DNA of 64,000 nucleotides from Lachnospiraceae bacterium. GTDB taxonomy: Bacteria; Bacillota; Clostridia; Lachnospirales; Lachnospiraceae. Made by a program: the position numbers and the translations under genes. This document shows positions 43,015 through 51,989 of the stretch, piece by piece. The notes below the pieces were generated by a model. It did no database searches. It was given only the letters and a program-made list of their open reading frames with translations, and was not told where the DNA came from. Position 1 is the first letter of the stretch, and each line of letters opens with the position of its first letter. The stretch lies in the NCBI GenBank assembly GCA_016282745.1, contig JAEELL010000134.1, forward strand, positions 1-64,000, read 5' to 3'.

Positions 43015-43779
43015 ATGGCAATACAGGATTTAAACTTTTTTTCCCATGCACTTATGCATCCCACAACAGTAAAAGTTGTCACCCCGCAGATGAAGAGTGC
43101 GGAGAGAACGGTTTATTTTTTACATGGCGTGCTAAGTGATGCACAAAATGTGCTGGATAATTTGGATTTGCAAAAATATGCAGATCGGTACGATACGGCA
43201 TTTGTTGTACCAAGCTGCGGGAATTCTTTTTATATTGATCACGGACATGCCTTTGGCAATTATGGAAGATTTGTTGGAAATGAACTGGTGTCAGTTACCA
43301 GACAAAAGTTTGGACTGTCAAATGCCAGAGAAGATACATGCATCGCAGGTTTTTCAATGGGGGGATATGGTGCCATTCGAAACGGCTTGAAATACTATAA
43401 TAATTTCGGGACAATTATCGCAATGTCCCCGGCGTGCCTGTATGAAAAATCAGCTTCGAAGTTATCAGAAACAAAGTTTGCATTTTTCAAGAAAGTCTTT
43501 TTTGATGATGTATTTAAAGAAAAAACAGTTCCCGGGCCTTTTGATGAGAATTATAAATATCTGTTAGAGAAACTAATAAGCGACAAAAAGCCGGTGCCAA
43601 ACATTTACATGACCTGTTCCGGTGAAGAAGATTTGCTTATGATTGCAGATGAATTCTCGCAATATCTCTATGAATTGGGAGTGGAACACAAATATGTTGT
43701 GGGCAGGGGAGAGCATGACTGGAAGCAGTGGAAAGTCGCATTTGCAGATGCCATGGAGTGGCTTGACGGAAAAGTTTGA
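43015..43779 (+). CDS. Alpha/beta-hydrolase esterase (tributyrin esterase/esterase D type)
   Basis: 254 residues, cytoplasmic. The nucleophile elbow is GFSMGGYGA (Ser in about residues 117-122), the oxyanion region YFLHGVLSDAQNV and the catalytic His is in GEHDWKQW near the C-terminus; the Asp is probably in the segment SGEEDLLM. This pattern matches EstA-type tributyrin esterases and acetylxylan or S-formylglutathione hydrolase relatives. Substrate unknown. CGAAGGA lies before the ATG. It is 75 nt after ligA; a GC-rich inverted sequence (CCGCCCTC ... GAAGGTGGG) in between could act as a weak terminator. Confidence 0.85.
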   Translation: MAIQDLNFFSHALMHPTTVKVVTPQMKSAERTVYFLHGVLSDAQNVLDNLDLQKYADRYDTAFVVPSCGNSFYIDHGHAFGNYGRFVGNELVSVTRQKFGLSNAREDTCIAGFSMGGYGAIRNGLKYYNNFGTIIAMSPACLYEKSASKLSETKFAFFKKVFFDDVFKEKTVPGPFDENYKYLLEKLISDKKPVPNIYMTCSGEEDLLMIADEFSQYLYELGVEHKYVVGRGEHDWKQWKVAFADAMEWLDGKV

Positions 43780-43792
43780 TTATAATCTGATG

Positions 43793-43820
43793 TTGACAAT
43801 GAATATAGAAGTGCTAAAAT
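43793..43820 (+). promoter_or_regulatory. Promoter of ilvE
   Basis: TTGACA (43793-43798), 16 nt, TAAAAT (43815-43820). Confidence 0.75.
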
Positions 43821-43905
43821 ATTTTTTAGGACTTTAATTGATTAAAATGTAGTCAATAATTTACAAGTTTTACGATTTAGTTTTACGATTATGGAGGAAA
43901 AATAA

Positions 43906-44931
43906 ATGGACAAGAAAAATATTGACTGGTCAAATCTTGGATTTGGATATATTCCAACAGACAAAAGATTTGTTGCTAATTTCAAAAACGGCGCATGGGA
44001 TGAGGGAGAACTTACATCTGATTCCATGATTACAATGAGTGAGTGTGCAGGTGTTCTTCAGTATGCACAGACAATATTTGAAGGTATGAAAGCATACACA
44101 ACAGAAGACGGAAGAATTGTCACATTCAGACCTGACCTCAATGCACAGAGATTCGAAGAATCAGCCAAGAGACTTGAGATGCCTGTATATCCACAGGACA
44201 AGTTTGTTGAGGCAATCATTGAGACAATCAAAGCAAACAAAGAATTCGTTCCACCATACGGTTCAGGAGCTACATTATACATCAGACCTTATATGTTTGG
44301 TATTTCACCGGTTATCGGAGTTAAGCCTGCAGAGGATTACCAGTTCAGAACATTCTGTACACCTGTAGGACCTTACTTCAAGGGTGGAGCTAAGCCTATC
44401 ACAATCAAGATTAGTGATTTTGACAGAGCAGCACCTCACGGAACAGGTCACATCAAGGCAGGACTTAACTATGCAATGAGTCTTCATGCGATTGTAACTG
44501 CACACAATGAAGGATTTGATGAGAACATGTATCTTGATGCAGCTACAAGAACAAAGGTTGAAGAGACAGGTGGAGCAAACTTCTTATTCATCACAAAAGA
44601 CAATAAGGTAGTTACACCAAAGTCTAACAGTATCCTTCCTTCTATTACAAGACGTTCACTTATGTATGTTGCAAAGGAATATCTTGGACTTGAAGTTGAA
44701 GAAAGAGAAGTATTCAAGGACGAACTCAAAGATTTCGCTGAGTGTGGTCTTTGTGGTACTGCAGCAGTTATTTCTCCTGTTGGAAAGATTGTTGATCACG
44801 GTGAAGAAATCTGCTTCCCAAGTGGAATGGAAGAGATGGGACCAATCACAAAGAAATTATACGAGACACTTACAGGAATTCAGATGGGCAGAATTGAAGC
44901 TCCTGAAGGATGGTTAGTAGAAATCAAATAA
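43906..44931 (+). CDS. ilvE: Branched-chain amino acid aminotransferase
   Basis: 341 residues, the length of the larger BCAT class (eukaryote/Bacillus YwaA-like). GHIKAGLNYAMSL holds the PLP-binding Lys, GTGHIKAG and FEGMKAY are family signatures, and GLCGTAAVISPVGKI contacts the cofactor phosphate. It catalyses the last step in Val, Leu and Ile synthesis, or the first step of their breakdown, with 2-oxoglutarate and glutamate. TGGAGG precedes the ATG; it has its own promoter and terminator, with no T-box leader. Confidence 0.95.
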   Translation: MDKKNIDWSNLGFGYIPTDKRFVANFKNGAWDEGELTSDSMITMSECAGVLQYAQTIFEGMKAYTTEDGRIVTFRPDLNAQRFEESAKRLEMPVYPQDKFVEAIIETIKANKEFVPPYGSGATLYIRPYMFGISPVIGVKPAEDYQFRTFCTPVGPYFKGGAKPITIKISDFDRAAPHGTGHIKAGLNYAMSLHAIVTAHNEGFDENMYLDAATRTKVEETGGANFLFITKDNKVVTPKSNSILPSITRRSLMYVAKEYLGLEVEEREVFKDELKDFAECGLCGTAAVISPVGKIVDHGEEICFPSGMEEMGPITKKLYETLTGIQMGRIEAPEGWLVEIK

Positions 44932-44979
44932 TTTTAAATAGAAGATTATTAAGTCTACAGTATAAGAACATTAAATAAG

Positions 44980-45020
44980 AAACTGTCATGAATGGTAATG
45001 TGATTCATGGCAGTTTTTTT
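44980..45020 (+). terminator. Intrinsic terminator of ilvE
   Basis: AACTGTCATGAAT (44981-44993) pairs with ATTCATGGCAGTT (45003-45015), followed by a T run. Confidence 0.92.
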
Positions 45021-45021
45021 C

Positions 45022-45078
45022 AGTAACTATTCAGCCTTTCAGCAATGCCAGCCCCAAATACATAAAAGAATAGTTACT
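45022..45078. repeat. MITE-like inverted-repeat element, short copy
   Basis: 57 nt bounded by perfect 11-bp inverted ends AGTAACTATTC (45022-45032) and GAATAGTTACT (45068-45078). The interior TTTCAGCAATGCCAGC followed by CCCCAAATACATAAAAGAAT matches two blocks of the element at 29797-29958 with the middle removed. It directly follows the ilvE terminator and precedes the metA promoter. Confidence 0.75.
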
Positions 45079-45097
45079 AAAATACTATGTATTTTAG

Positions 45098-45152
45098 TTG
45101 AAAAAACATGGTTGCAATGATAAAATGGAGAAGAAAATCTCACTTTGTGAGA
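45098..45152 (+). promoter_or_regulatory. metA promoter with a 5' hairpin
   Basis: TTGAAA (45098-45103), 17 nt, TAAAAT (45121-45126). The start would be near 45133. The mRNA then opens with a small perfect hairpin TCTCAC/GTGAGA (45138-45152). No SAM riboswitch fits in the 46-nt leader. Confidence 0.7.
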
Positions 45153-45178
45153 AACTAGTCAGATAGGACGGTGATAAC

Positions 45179-46090
45179 ATGCCGATTAAAGTTCAAAAAG
45201 ATTTACCGGCTAAGACAATTATAGAAAATGAAAATATTTTCATAATGGATGAAGAGAGGGCGATTAATCAGGATATAAGACCTCTTCGCATTATAATTCT
45301 AAATCTTATGCCATTAAAGGAAGATACTGAGATACAGTTGCTCAGAGTGTTGTCAAATACACCGCTTCAGGTAGATACCACATTCCTTCATATGGCCAGT
45401 CATGTTTCAAAGAATACACCTGCAAATCACATAAACAAGTTTTACATGACATTTGATGAGGTAAAAAAACATAGATATGACGGAATGATAATTACGGGAG
45501 CTCCTGTTGAGCAGATGCCTTTTGAAAAAGTCGGATATTGGAAAGAACTTGAAGAGATAATGGAGTGGTCTAAGGATCATGTAACCAGTACGCTTCATAT
45601 ATGTTGGGGGGCACAGGCAGGACTCTATTATCATTACGGTATCAACAAGATTCAACTTCCTGAGAAGATGTTTGGAATCTACAAACATGAAGTCCTTCAC
45701 AGAAGAGTTCCTATTGTCAGAGGCTTTGATGATGTGTTCTATGCACCTCATTCAAGACATACAGGAGTGTCTACTGAGGAGATTAATTCAAAAGAAGAAT
45801 TATATGTTGTAGCAGAATCAGAGGAAGCAGGAGTTTTTCTTGTTATGGCTAAGGAAGGAAGACAGTTTTTTGTTTTCGGACATCCTGAATATGACAGAAT
45901 GACTTTGGATCAGGAGTACAAGAGGGATAAGTCAAAAGGATTGAATATACAGATTCCAAAGAATTATTATCCGGATGACAATCCTGATAATCAGCCGATA
46001 TTGACATGGAGAAGTGTATCCAATGCTTTGTACACCAATTGGCTGAATTATTATGTATATCAGGAAACACCGTATGATTTGGGAGATTAA
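45179..46090 (+). CDS. metA: MetA-family homoserine O-acyltransferase, predicted acetyl-CoA specific
   Basis: 303 residues. Cys142 in HICWGAQAG is the catalytic nucleophile, HSRHTG a substrate-site motif and FVFGHPEYD contains the catalytic His/Glu region. Residue 111 is Glu (TGAPVEQ), where the E. coli succinyltransferase has Gly. Glu at this place was shown in Bacillus cereus MetA to select acetyl-CoA, so the product is probably O-acetylhomoserine for methionine synthesis, despite the usual succinyltransferase label. AGGACGG lies before the ATG. The DUF975 gene follows 10 nt after the stop. Confidence 0.93.
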   Translation: MPIKVQKDLPAKTIIENENIFIMDEERAINQDIRPLRIIILNLMPLKEDTEIQLLRVLSNTPLQVDTTFLHMASHVSKNTPANHINKFYMTFDEVKKHRYDGMIITGAPVEQMPFEKVGYWKELEEIMEWSKDHVTSTLHICWGAQAGLYYHYGINKIQLPEKMFGIYKHEVLHRRVPIVRGFDDVFYAPHSRHTGVSTEEINSKEELYVVAESEEAGVFLVMAKEGRQFFVFGHPEYDRMTLDQEYKRDKSKGLNIQIPKNYYPDDNPDNQPILTWRSVSNALYTNWLNYYVYQETPYDLGD

Positions 46091-46100
46091 GGAGGAAAAA

Positions 46101-47057
46101 ATGGCTACAAGAGCAGAATTAAAAGAAAGAGCAAAAAATCTATTAAATGGAAACTATTGGGGATGTGTACTTGCTGCACTTATACTTTCGCTTGTTGGAG
46201 GTATAACAGGTTATAGTGGCGGCAGTACTTCAGTAAATACAAAATATACTCCTCAGGCTTATCAGGAGTATTTTCGTGATATTTCCAATGCAAAAACATC
46301 ACAGGATTATATAAAGGCTTTTGAAAAATTAAATAATTCAGGAAATAATTCATCACTTAATTCTATTTTTAATGATTCAAGTGATAGCACATATTCAGAC
46401 AGCGATAGCAGTAATGTCTTTGAGGATTTGGATGATTCCGCTTATTCAGACCTGGAAATGGAACAGGCATTGACCAATAGTTCTTCAGGCGCCATGGGAG
46501 CGATATTCATTGTAGTTATTATTATAGTTATAATTGTACTTGTAATTGCATTTGCACTTGCCGCTTTTCTTTTCAATCCTTTGACGGTTGGAGGAAAGAA
46601 GTGGGTGCTTCTTAACAGAACATCAAAACCTGATATAGGTGTTTTTGGATATGCATTTTCAAATTCATACTGGAATGTTGTAAAAGTGTCATTTATCAGA
46701 GATATCAAGGTGTTTTTGTGGACATTACTTTTCATAATTCCGGGTGTTATCAAGAGTTATGAATACAGAATGATTCCATATCTTTTAGCAGAGAATCCAA
46801 GCATGTCATCAATAGAAGCTTTTGAGATTTCAAGAAATCTTATGACAGGAAACAAATGGAGAGCATTTGTTCTTGATCTTTCATTTATTTTATGGGGATT
46901 TTTGGGGGCTATTCCGGTAATCGGATTATTTGCAAGAATTTTTTATATTTATCCTTACGTTGAATTGACACAAGGAGAGTTTTATGTTCAGTTATGTGCT
47001 GAAACAGGACAGGTAGTACAGAAGCAGAATGTTGACTTTGGAGATTCTTGGAGTTAA
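46101..47057 (+). CDS. DUF975 family membrane protein
   Basis: 318 residues. The start (MATRAELKERAKNLLNGNYWGC) is the classic DUF975 opening and is preceded by AAGGAGG; an upstream in-frame start would overlap metA. After the first membrane segment there is a Ser/Asp-rich low-complexity stretch (about 35-130) that is longer than in most members, then three or four membrane segments with KSYEYRMIPYLLAENPSMS, the family signature. Function unknown; members are integral membrane proteins of Firmicutes. Confidence 0.88.
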   Translation: MATRAELKERAKNLLNGNYWGCVLAALILSLVGGITGYSGGSTSVNTKYTPQAYQEYFRDISNAKTSQDYIKAFEKLNNSGNNSSLNSIFNDSSDSTYSDSDSSNVFEDLDDSAYSDLEMEQALTNSSSGAMGAIFIVVIIIVIIVLVIAFALAAFLFNPLTVGGKKWVLLNRTSKPDIGVFGYAFSNSYWNVVKVSFIRDIKVFLWTLLFIIPGVIKSYEYRMIPYLLAENPSMSSIEAFEISRNLMTGNKWRAFVLDLSFILWGFLGAIPVIGLFARIFYIYPYVELTQGEFYVQLCAETGQVVQKQNVDFGDSWS

Positions 47058-47076
47058 TTATTATTGATTATTGTTC

Positions 47077-47112
47077 AGGCACTACACTCTCTCTACAGTG
47101 TAGTGCCTTTTA
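47077..47112 (+). terminator. Intrinsic terminator after the DUF975 gene
   Basis: AGGCACTACACT (47077-47088) pairs perfectly with AGTGTAGTGCCT (47097-47108), followed by a short T run (TTTTA). Confidence 0.8.
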
Positions 47113-47159
47113 TGATTGTTAGCCATGATGAGTCAGGTGAAAAATTTTTAGGAGGAAGT

Positions 47160-48113
47160 ATGGGAGAATTGTATTTTGAAGCAAACAGAGTTATTGACGA
47201 AGTTAAAAAAGTAATTGTAGGAAAGGATGATGCCATCAAGCTTATCATGTGTACAATTGTTGCACAGGGACATGTATTGATAGAAGATACCCCGGGTGTA
47301 GGTAAGACTACCATGGCAAAGGCATTCTCAAAGGCAATGGGACTTGAGGAGAATCGTGTTCAGTTTACGCCGGATGTAATGCCGTCGGATCTTACAGGAT
47401 TTTCAGTGTATAAGAAAGACACAAATGAATTTGTGTACAAAAAAGGTTCACTTATGTGCAATCTCTTTCTTGCAGATGAGATTAACAGAACATCACCAAA
47501 AACTCAGTCAGCATTATTAGAGTCAATGGAAGAAAGAAAAGTGACTGTTGATGGCGTTACCAGAGAACTTAGCAGACCTTTTGTCGTAATCGCGACAGAG
47601 AACCCTGAAGGTTCTGTTGGAACCCAGCTTTTACCGGAATCACAGTTAGACAGATTTATGGTTTGTGTAAATATGGGATATCCAACAATCGAAGAGGAAG
47701 TTGAAATCCTTAAGCGCAGACAGGAAGGTGACCCGGTAGAGAAGGTTGAACAGTTATTTGACGGAAAAGGTGATGTGATTACAAAGATGCAGGAAGAGGC
47801 ATCAAATGTATTTATGAATGCAAAAGTCCTCAAATATATAGCAGAACTTGCAAATGAAACCAGAAATAACAGTTCTCTTGCAACAGGTCTTAGCCCGAGA
47901 GGTTCTGTGGCATTGGCTGCACTCAGCAGAGCATGGGCGTGGATAGAAGGCAAAAACTATGTCACACCTGACGATGTCAAAGCAGTATTTTATTCTGTCG
48001 CATCTCACAGAGTAACCTTAAGCACAAAAGCAAAGGTTGCCCAGATAAAGAAAAGCGATGTTATAGACGCCATATTGGATGATATAGAAGCTCCTACAAT
48101 AAAGGGGATATAG
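47160..48113 (+). CDS. MoxR-family AAA+ ATPase
   Basis: 317 residues. Walker A is EDTPGVGKTTMAKA, Walker B LADEINRTSP, sensor 1 VVIATENP, and the C-terminal lid (TGLSPRGSVALAALSRAWAW) carries sensor 2 Arg. MoxR proteins act as chaperones for assembly of partner complexes; genes for DUF58 and transglutaminase-like partners follow, the standard arrangement. ATG 47160 is chosen for AGGAGGA upstream, since the longer frame from 47064 runs through the terminator hairpin. Confidence 0.93.
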   Translation: MGELYFEANRVIDEVKKVIVGKDDAIKLIMCTIVAQGHVLIEDTPGVGKTTMAKAFSKAMGLEENRVQFTPDVMPSDLTGFSVYKKDTNEFVYKKGSLMCNLFLADEINRTSPKTQSALLESMEERKVTVDGVTRELSRPFVVIATENPEGSVGTQLLPESQLDRFMVCVNMGYPTIEEEVEILKRRQEGDPVEKVEQLFDGKGDVITKMQEEASNVFMNAKVLKYIAELANETRNNSSLATGLSPRGSVALAALSRAWAWIEGKNYVTPDDVKAVFYSVASHRVTLSTKAKVAQIKKSDVIDAILDDIEAPTIKGI

Positions 48114-48164
48114 GAACATACTTTTAAGAAAATGTTTTAATAAGTATGAAGGGGTCGATAAATA

Positions 48165-49259
48165 ATGTTTAAGAGAATAATGATTTATCTGATAGTGATG
48201 GGGGTAACGGTTTTCAATTATTTTATCTATGAAGATACAATTGTAAAACAGATACTTGGTGCAGAAATAATATTCTTTTTTATGAGTATTTTATATCTGA
48301 TTCTAATGAGAAGAAATATAATAGCCAATCTGGTTCCCATATCTGAAGTGGCTGAAAAAAATAAGAGTGTTACTATCAGAGTTAAAGTTAAAAATAAATC
48401 ACATTTCTTTTCTTCAAATGTCACAGCATTTGTAAGCATAGAGAATATTGCAAGTGGAAAGAAAAAAATAATAGAAGTAAAAATATCAGCCACCGGCGAT
48501 TCTGAAAAAACAGGAAAGAAAAAAGTGGCGATATTTCAGACGGGCATATATCGAATAAATTTGTTGAGAGTTGAGTACAAGGATCCGTTAAATCTTCTTT
48601 CGATGAAGAAAAAGGTGAATAAATCCTGTGAATTGGTCGTTATGCCTCAAATGAAACTGTTAATGACGGATGTAACTCTTAGAACACAAATGTTTGTAGG
48701 AGATGCAGAGGAGTATTCAGACAGAGAGAGCGGTGACGACCCAACTGAGATATATCAGATAAGAGAGTATACTGAATCAGATTCCGTTCATGACATTCAT
48801 TGGAAATTATCTGCAAAGTCAGACGAAATATTAGTGAAGGAAAGGGCGAAACCTGAAGGGTGTCCGGTGGTTATATGGATTGATTACAACAAAAAAGAAA
48901 GCAAGCAGCGCAACTACGAAATGACTATGGATTTGATTGCATCTTTGTTACTGTCAATTAGAGAAAAAGGAATTAATCATCTTGTCCTGTGGTATGATAA
49001 CGAACTTGATGCCGTTGTAAAGAAAAAAGTCTGCAAGGATGAAAATATTTACGAGGCGCTTAGGAGAATGATGTACATAAAACCTTATAAGGATTTGGAA
49101 GCTGTGAAGGTTTTGAAGGATGAGACTTTAAAGAGAATAGATTGCAGTACTTTGATTAACGTTAATTTTGACTGTGAGATGAAATTGAATGAAGAGAGTG
49201 TGAAAATTGCAAAAGAAGGTAAGCAGATTAAATGGGAAGAAATATATTTAGCATTGTAA
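48165..49259 (+). CDS. DUF58 domain protein of the MoxR operon
   Basis: 364 residues. Two N-terminal membrane segments (about 3-22 and 27-46) precede an Ig-like outer part and the DUF58 core with REYTESDSVHDIHWKLSAKSDEILVKE, the family signature, followed by a vWA-like fold (VVIWIDYNKKES). Usually paired with MoxR ATPases and membrane transglutaminases, as here. The function is unknown; roles in envelope stress or assembly have been proposed for relatives. It ends inside the next gene, a 28-nt overlap. Confidence 0.9.
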   Translation: MFKRIMIYLIVMGVTVFNYFIYEDTIVKQILGAEIIFFFMSILYLILMRRNIIANLVPISEVAEKNKSVTIRVKVKNKSHFFSSNVTAFVSIENIASGKKKIIEVKISATGDSEKTGKKKVAIFQTGIYRINLLRVEYKDPLNLLSMKKKVNKSCELVVMPQMKLLMTDVTLRTQMFVGDAEEYSDRESGDDPTEIYQIREYTESDSVHDIHWKLSAKSDEILVKERAKPEGCPVVIWIDYNKKESKQRNYEMTMDLIASLLLSIREKGINHLVLWYDNELDAVVKKKVCKDENIYEALRRMMYIKPYKDLEAVKVLKDETLKRIDCSTLINVNFDCEMKLNEESVKIAKEGKQIKWEEIYLAL

Positions 49260-51742
49260 AAAAAGAACAATTTAATAATGATATATTTGAAATTATATGC
49301 GAATTAATGGCTGTTTATATAGTGTCATTTTCTGTTTTTAAAATGTGGTTATCTGTTTTCCCGTATACTATAACCAATCTTGGAAGTGGAATGAACTCAA
49401 ATACAATTATTGTTCATTTGTTATTGACTTTGGTTGCATTCACTGTAGTGTTTATTCCTACAATGAACAGATTTGATAAATACAGAGTCGTTACGGGGAT
49501 GATTGTTCTATTTGGAATATTATTTTGCTGCATGGTGATTCTAACATTAAGTAAAGTCAATATAAATCAGTTGAAGCTGATTATCAATTATTTCATTACA
49601 ATATACGATAGAGTTTGTGAAGATTATTATTATGAACTCAATACAGATAATATTTCAGGGAAGATATACAATATTATATTTTGCATGATTGTTTTTCTTG
49701 TTGCTATAATACTATCAGTTATTATCAGATTGAAAAAGGGGATATTGTTAACGGTAGTAATAATGGTTGCCCCGATTATTGTGGTGGCTGAGACAGGAAG
49801 ATATCCAAAACCTCTGAACGCATGGATGATTATTTCAAGCGGTCTTATTTACCTTGCCATATATGCAAACAGTCATAACAAACTGAGCAGTTTCACGATT
49901 GCTCAGGTTACAGGTTTATGTGTGATTTTGAGTTTTGCAGGCATAATAAGCGGAAACAGGATTGATAAATTGACTTATGATCACGATGGCTTTTATTATT
50001 CAGTCAGGGATTCTATTGTTAATTTTGATTTCGGCACAATTGTGGAGCATTTTGATTTTAAAGGTTTTGGTGGCTCTAAAAAAGCGGGAAATGCTTTGGG
50101 GCTCACAGAAGGAAAACTATCAGAGTGCGGAGAGAGAAAGATTACCGGAAAGAAGTGCATGACTGTATTCCTAAATAATAAACCTACTGAGGATTTATAC
50201 CTGAGAGGTTTTGTGGGAGGCGACTATATAGGAATCAAATGGGATGATCCCGATATTTTTAGATATGATATGCAGGTTGTTGGAAATAAAAAATCATATA
50301 ATCAGGTAGTTTTGGGTTATCGTAAAAAGTTGAAGAATGAAAAAGATAATACTGTAACCATAAGGGCGGATAAGTCTTTAAAAAAATATTTTTTTACTCC
50401 GTATTTCCTTAATCAAAATAATGTGGAAGTAGTTAGGTATTATGACATTTCATGCATTGGAGAGGCATTTCAATTTTCTAATTTTAAAAAAGTTAATAAG
50501 GGTGAATCTATGCCTTATTTTTGCGAAGAGGTCGATAGTACAATAGGAATAAGCGGCAGGCTGAATTATAATCAGACACTAAAAAGGCTTGGAAAAAAAG
50601 AAGAAGTAGATGAATATTCTCTTAATTTTTTCCCAATTGATACAGTCAAAAGCGTTCTTATCGAAAAAGGTAGTTGGATAAATGAAGTGGAAGATATAAA
50701 TGAAGCGGAAGATAAAAATATATATTTAGTTAACTTGGATAATGCTTACACCAGATTGGGGGATTTTTACGATGAAGATGAATATCTTTCTTCGGAATGG
50801 CCAAATATAGAAGAGACCGGAAAGAGAATAGACGATTATTTTGCCGATGGTTTTGAATATACTCTTAATCCGGGAAAATATAACTATGATATAGACGGAG
50901 ATTTTATTGAGCATTTTAAGCAGACCAAAAAAGGATATTGTGTCCATTTTGCTACGGTTGCCACTATGATGTATAGGACAGCGAAAATTCCGGCAAGATA
51001 TGTTGAAGGATTTAGAATTCCAAAGGAAGCATTTGCTAAGGACAGTAACGGATTTTACCAGGTGAAAGTTACGGATGCCATGGCACACGCGTGGACGGAA
51101 GTGTTTGATGAAAGATATGGTTGGGTTCCGAAAGAACATACTCTTGGTTATGACAGTAGTATAAATGATGATGTAAAACCAAAAACTGAGGAGCCAACAA
51201 CAGAAAAAGAAACAACAGCGCAACCTGAAACCACAACAGCTTCAGAGACGGTGACAACTGAAAATGAGACAGAAACAGAAAGTGTTGTTAACATAAACAG
51301 ACATACAAAGGATATTCCAATGGGCAAAGTTGGAAAGGTGATATTATTCGTGATGGCAGGGGCCTTTATATTATATCTGCAGTTAATTGCCAGAAGACAG
51401 TATAAGCGCAGAGTGATGAAAAATGCAGATAAGAATACCAGAGTAAGACTGTTATACAGAGATATTTACAGAATCTGCAAAATTAAGGGATTAAAGCCTG
51501 TTGGTAAAATGGATAAAGATATCAATAAGAGTATGACAGATATGTTTGTTGATAAAGTAATGACTGAAAAAATGTGGGACGATATGATTGCCTGCGGATA
51601 TAAAGCAACATATTCTAATGAAATCTGTGAGAAGAATGATTATCAGACAGTTCATGAGTTCTACAAGTTGTTCAGGGAAGAACAGTTGAGTGATATGTCA
51701 CTTATTAAAAAGATATTGTTTGTTTTGATTTATGCACTTTGA
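49232..51742 (+). CDS. Membrane transglutaminase-like protein of the MoxR operon
   Basis: 836 residues. At least six membrane segments fill the first 235 residues. The outer part ends in a transglutaminase-like core with Cys in KKGYCVHFATVATMMYR, His in DAMAHAWTEVF and Asp in DERYGWVPKE, a full triad. A Thr/Glu-rich linker (EEPTTEKETT) leads to a last membrane segment and a cytoplasmic tail of about 120 residues. The layout matches TgpA/DUF3488-type proteins. It may act as a protease or cross-linking enzyme at the cell surface; the substrate is unknown. Overlaps the DUF58 gene by 28 nt. Confidence 0.9.
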   Translation: MGRNIFSIVKKEQFNNDIFEIICELMAVYIVSFSVFKMWLSVFPYTITNLGSGMNSNTIIVHLLLTLVAFTVVFIPTMNRFDKYRVVTGMIVLFGILFCCMVILTLSKVNINQLKLIINYFITIYDRVCEDYYYELNTDNISGKIYNIIFCMIVFLVAIILSVIIRLKKGILLTVVIMVAPIIVVAETGRYPKPLNAWMIISSGLIYLAIYANSHNKLSSFTIAQVTGLCVILSFAGIISGNRIDKLTYDHDGFYYSVRDSIVNFDFGTIVEHFDFKGFGGSKKAGNALGLTEGKLSECGERKITGKKCMTVFLNNKPTEDLYLRGFVGGDYIGIKWDDPDIFRYDMQVVGNKKSYNQVVLGYRKKLKNEKDNTVTIRADKSLKKYFFTPYFLNQNNVEVVRYYDISCIGEAFQFSNFKKVNKGESMPYFCEEVDSTIGISGRLNYNQTLKRLGKKEEVDEYSLNFFPIDTVKSVLIEKGSWINEVEDINEAEDKNIYLVNLDNAYTRLGDFYDEDEYLSSEWPNIEETGKRIDDYFADGFEYTLNPGKYNYDIDGDFIEHFKQTKKGYCVHFATVATMMYRTAKIPARYVEGFRIPKEAFAKDSNGFYQVKVTDAMAHAWTEVFDERYGWVPKEHTLGYDSSINDDVKPKTEEPTTEKETTAQPETTTASETVTTENETETESVVNINRHTKDIPMGKVGKVILFVMAGAFILYLQLIARRQYKRRVMKNADKNTRVRLLYRDIYRICKIKGLKPVGKMDKDINKSMTDMFVDKVMTEKMWDDMIACGYKATYSNEICEKNDYQTVHEFYKLFREEQLSDMSLIKKILFVLIYAL

Positions 51743-51816
51743 GATATCAGCATGCCGGCAAATATTAAATCAGTCATGCCGTCCGGAAGTCGCTTATAAA
51801 TATTTAAACATATGTC

Positions 51817-51845
51817 TAGACAAAGGAAATAATATTTGTTAAAAT
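51817..51845 (+). promoter_or_regulatory. Candidate promoter of the butyrate operon
   Basis: TAGACA (51817-51822), 17 nt, TAAAAT (51840-51845). The start near 51852 gives a 138-nt leader before thlA. Other AT-rich candidates exist closer to the gene, so this is only a proposal. Confidence 0.45.
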
Positions 51846-51989
51846 TATAACAATCTCAGTTTTAATATTTTTACGCGAAATTTGAAGTCATTTGTTGATT
51901 GAAGATTGTATTAATGTTATTATTGAAAAGGATGCGTGTTTTTTACATGCAAAAGAATAAAATTCTATTATTAATGGAGGATTTATATT

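Noticed and set aside
45022-45178. SAM riboswitch or T-box before metA
   Set aside because: The leader after the promoter is only about 46 nt and shows a single small hairpin; upstream sequence is the repeat element shared with 29.8 kb.
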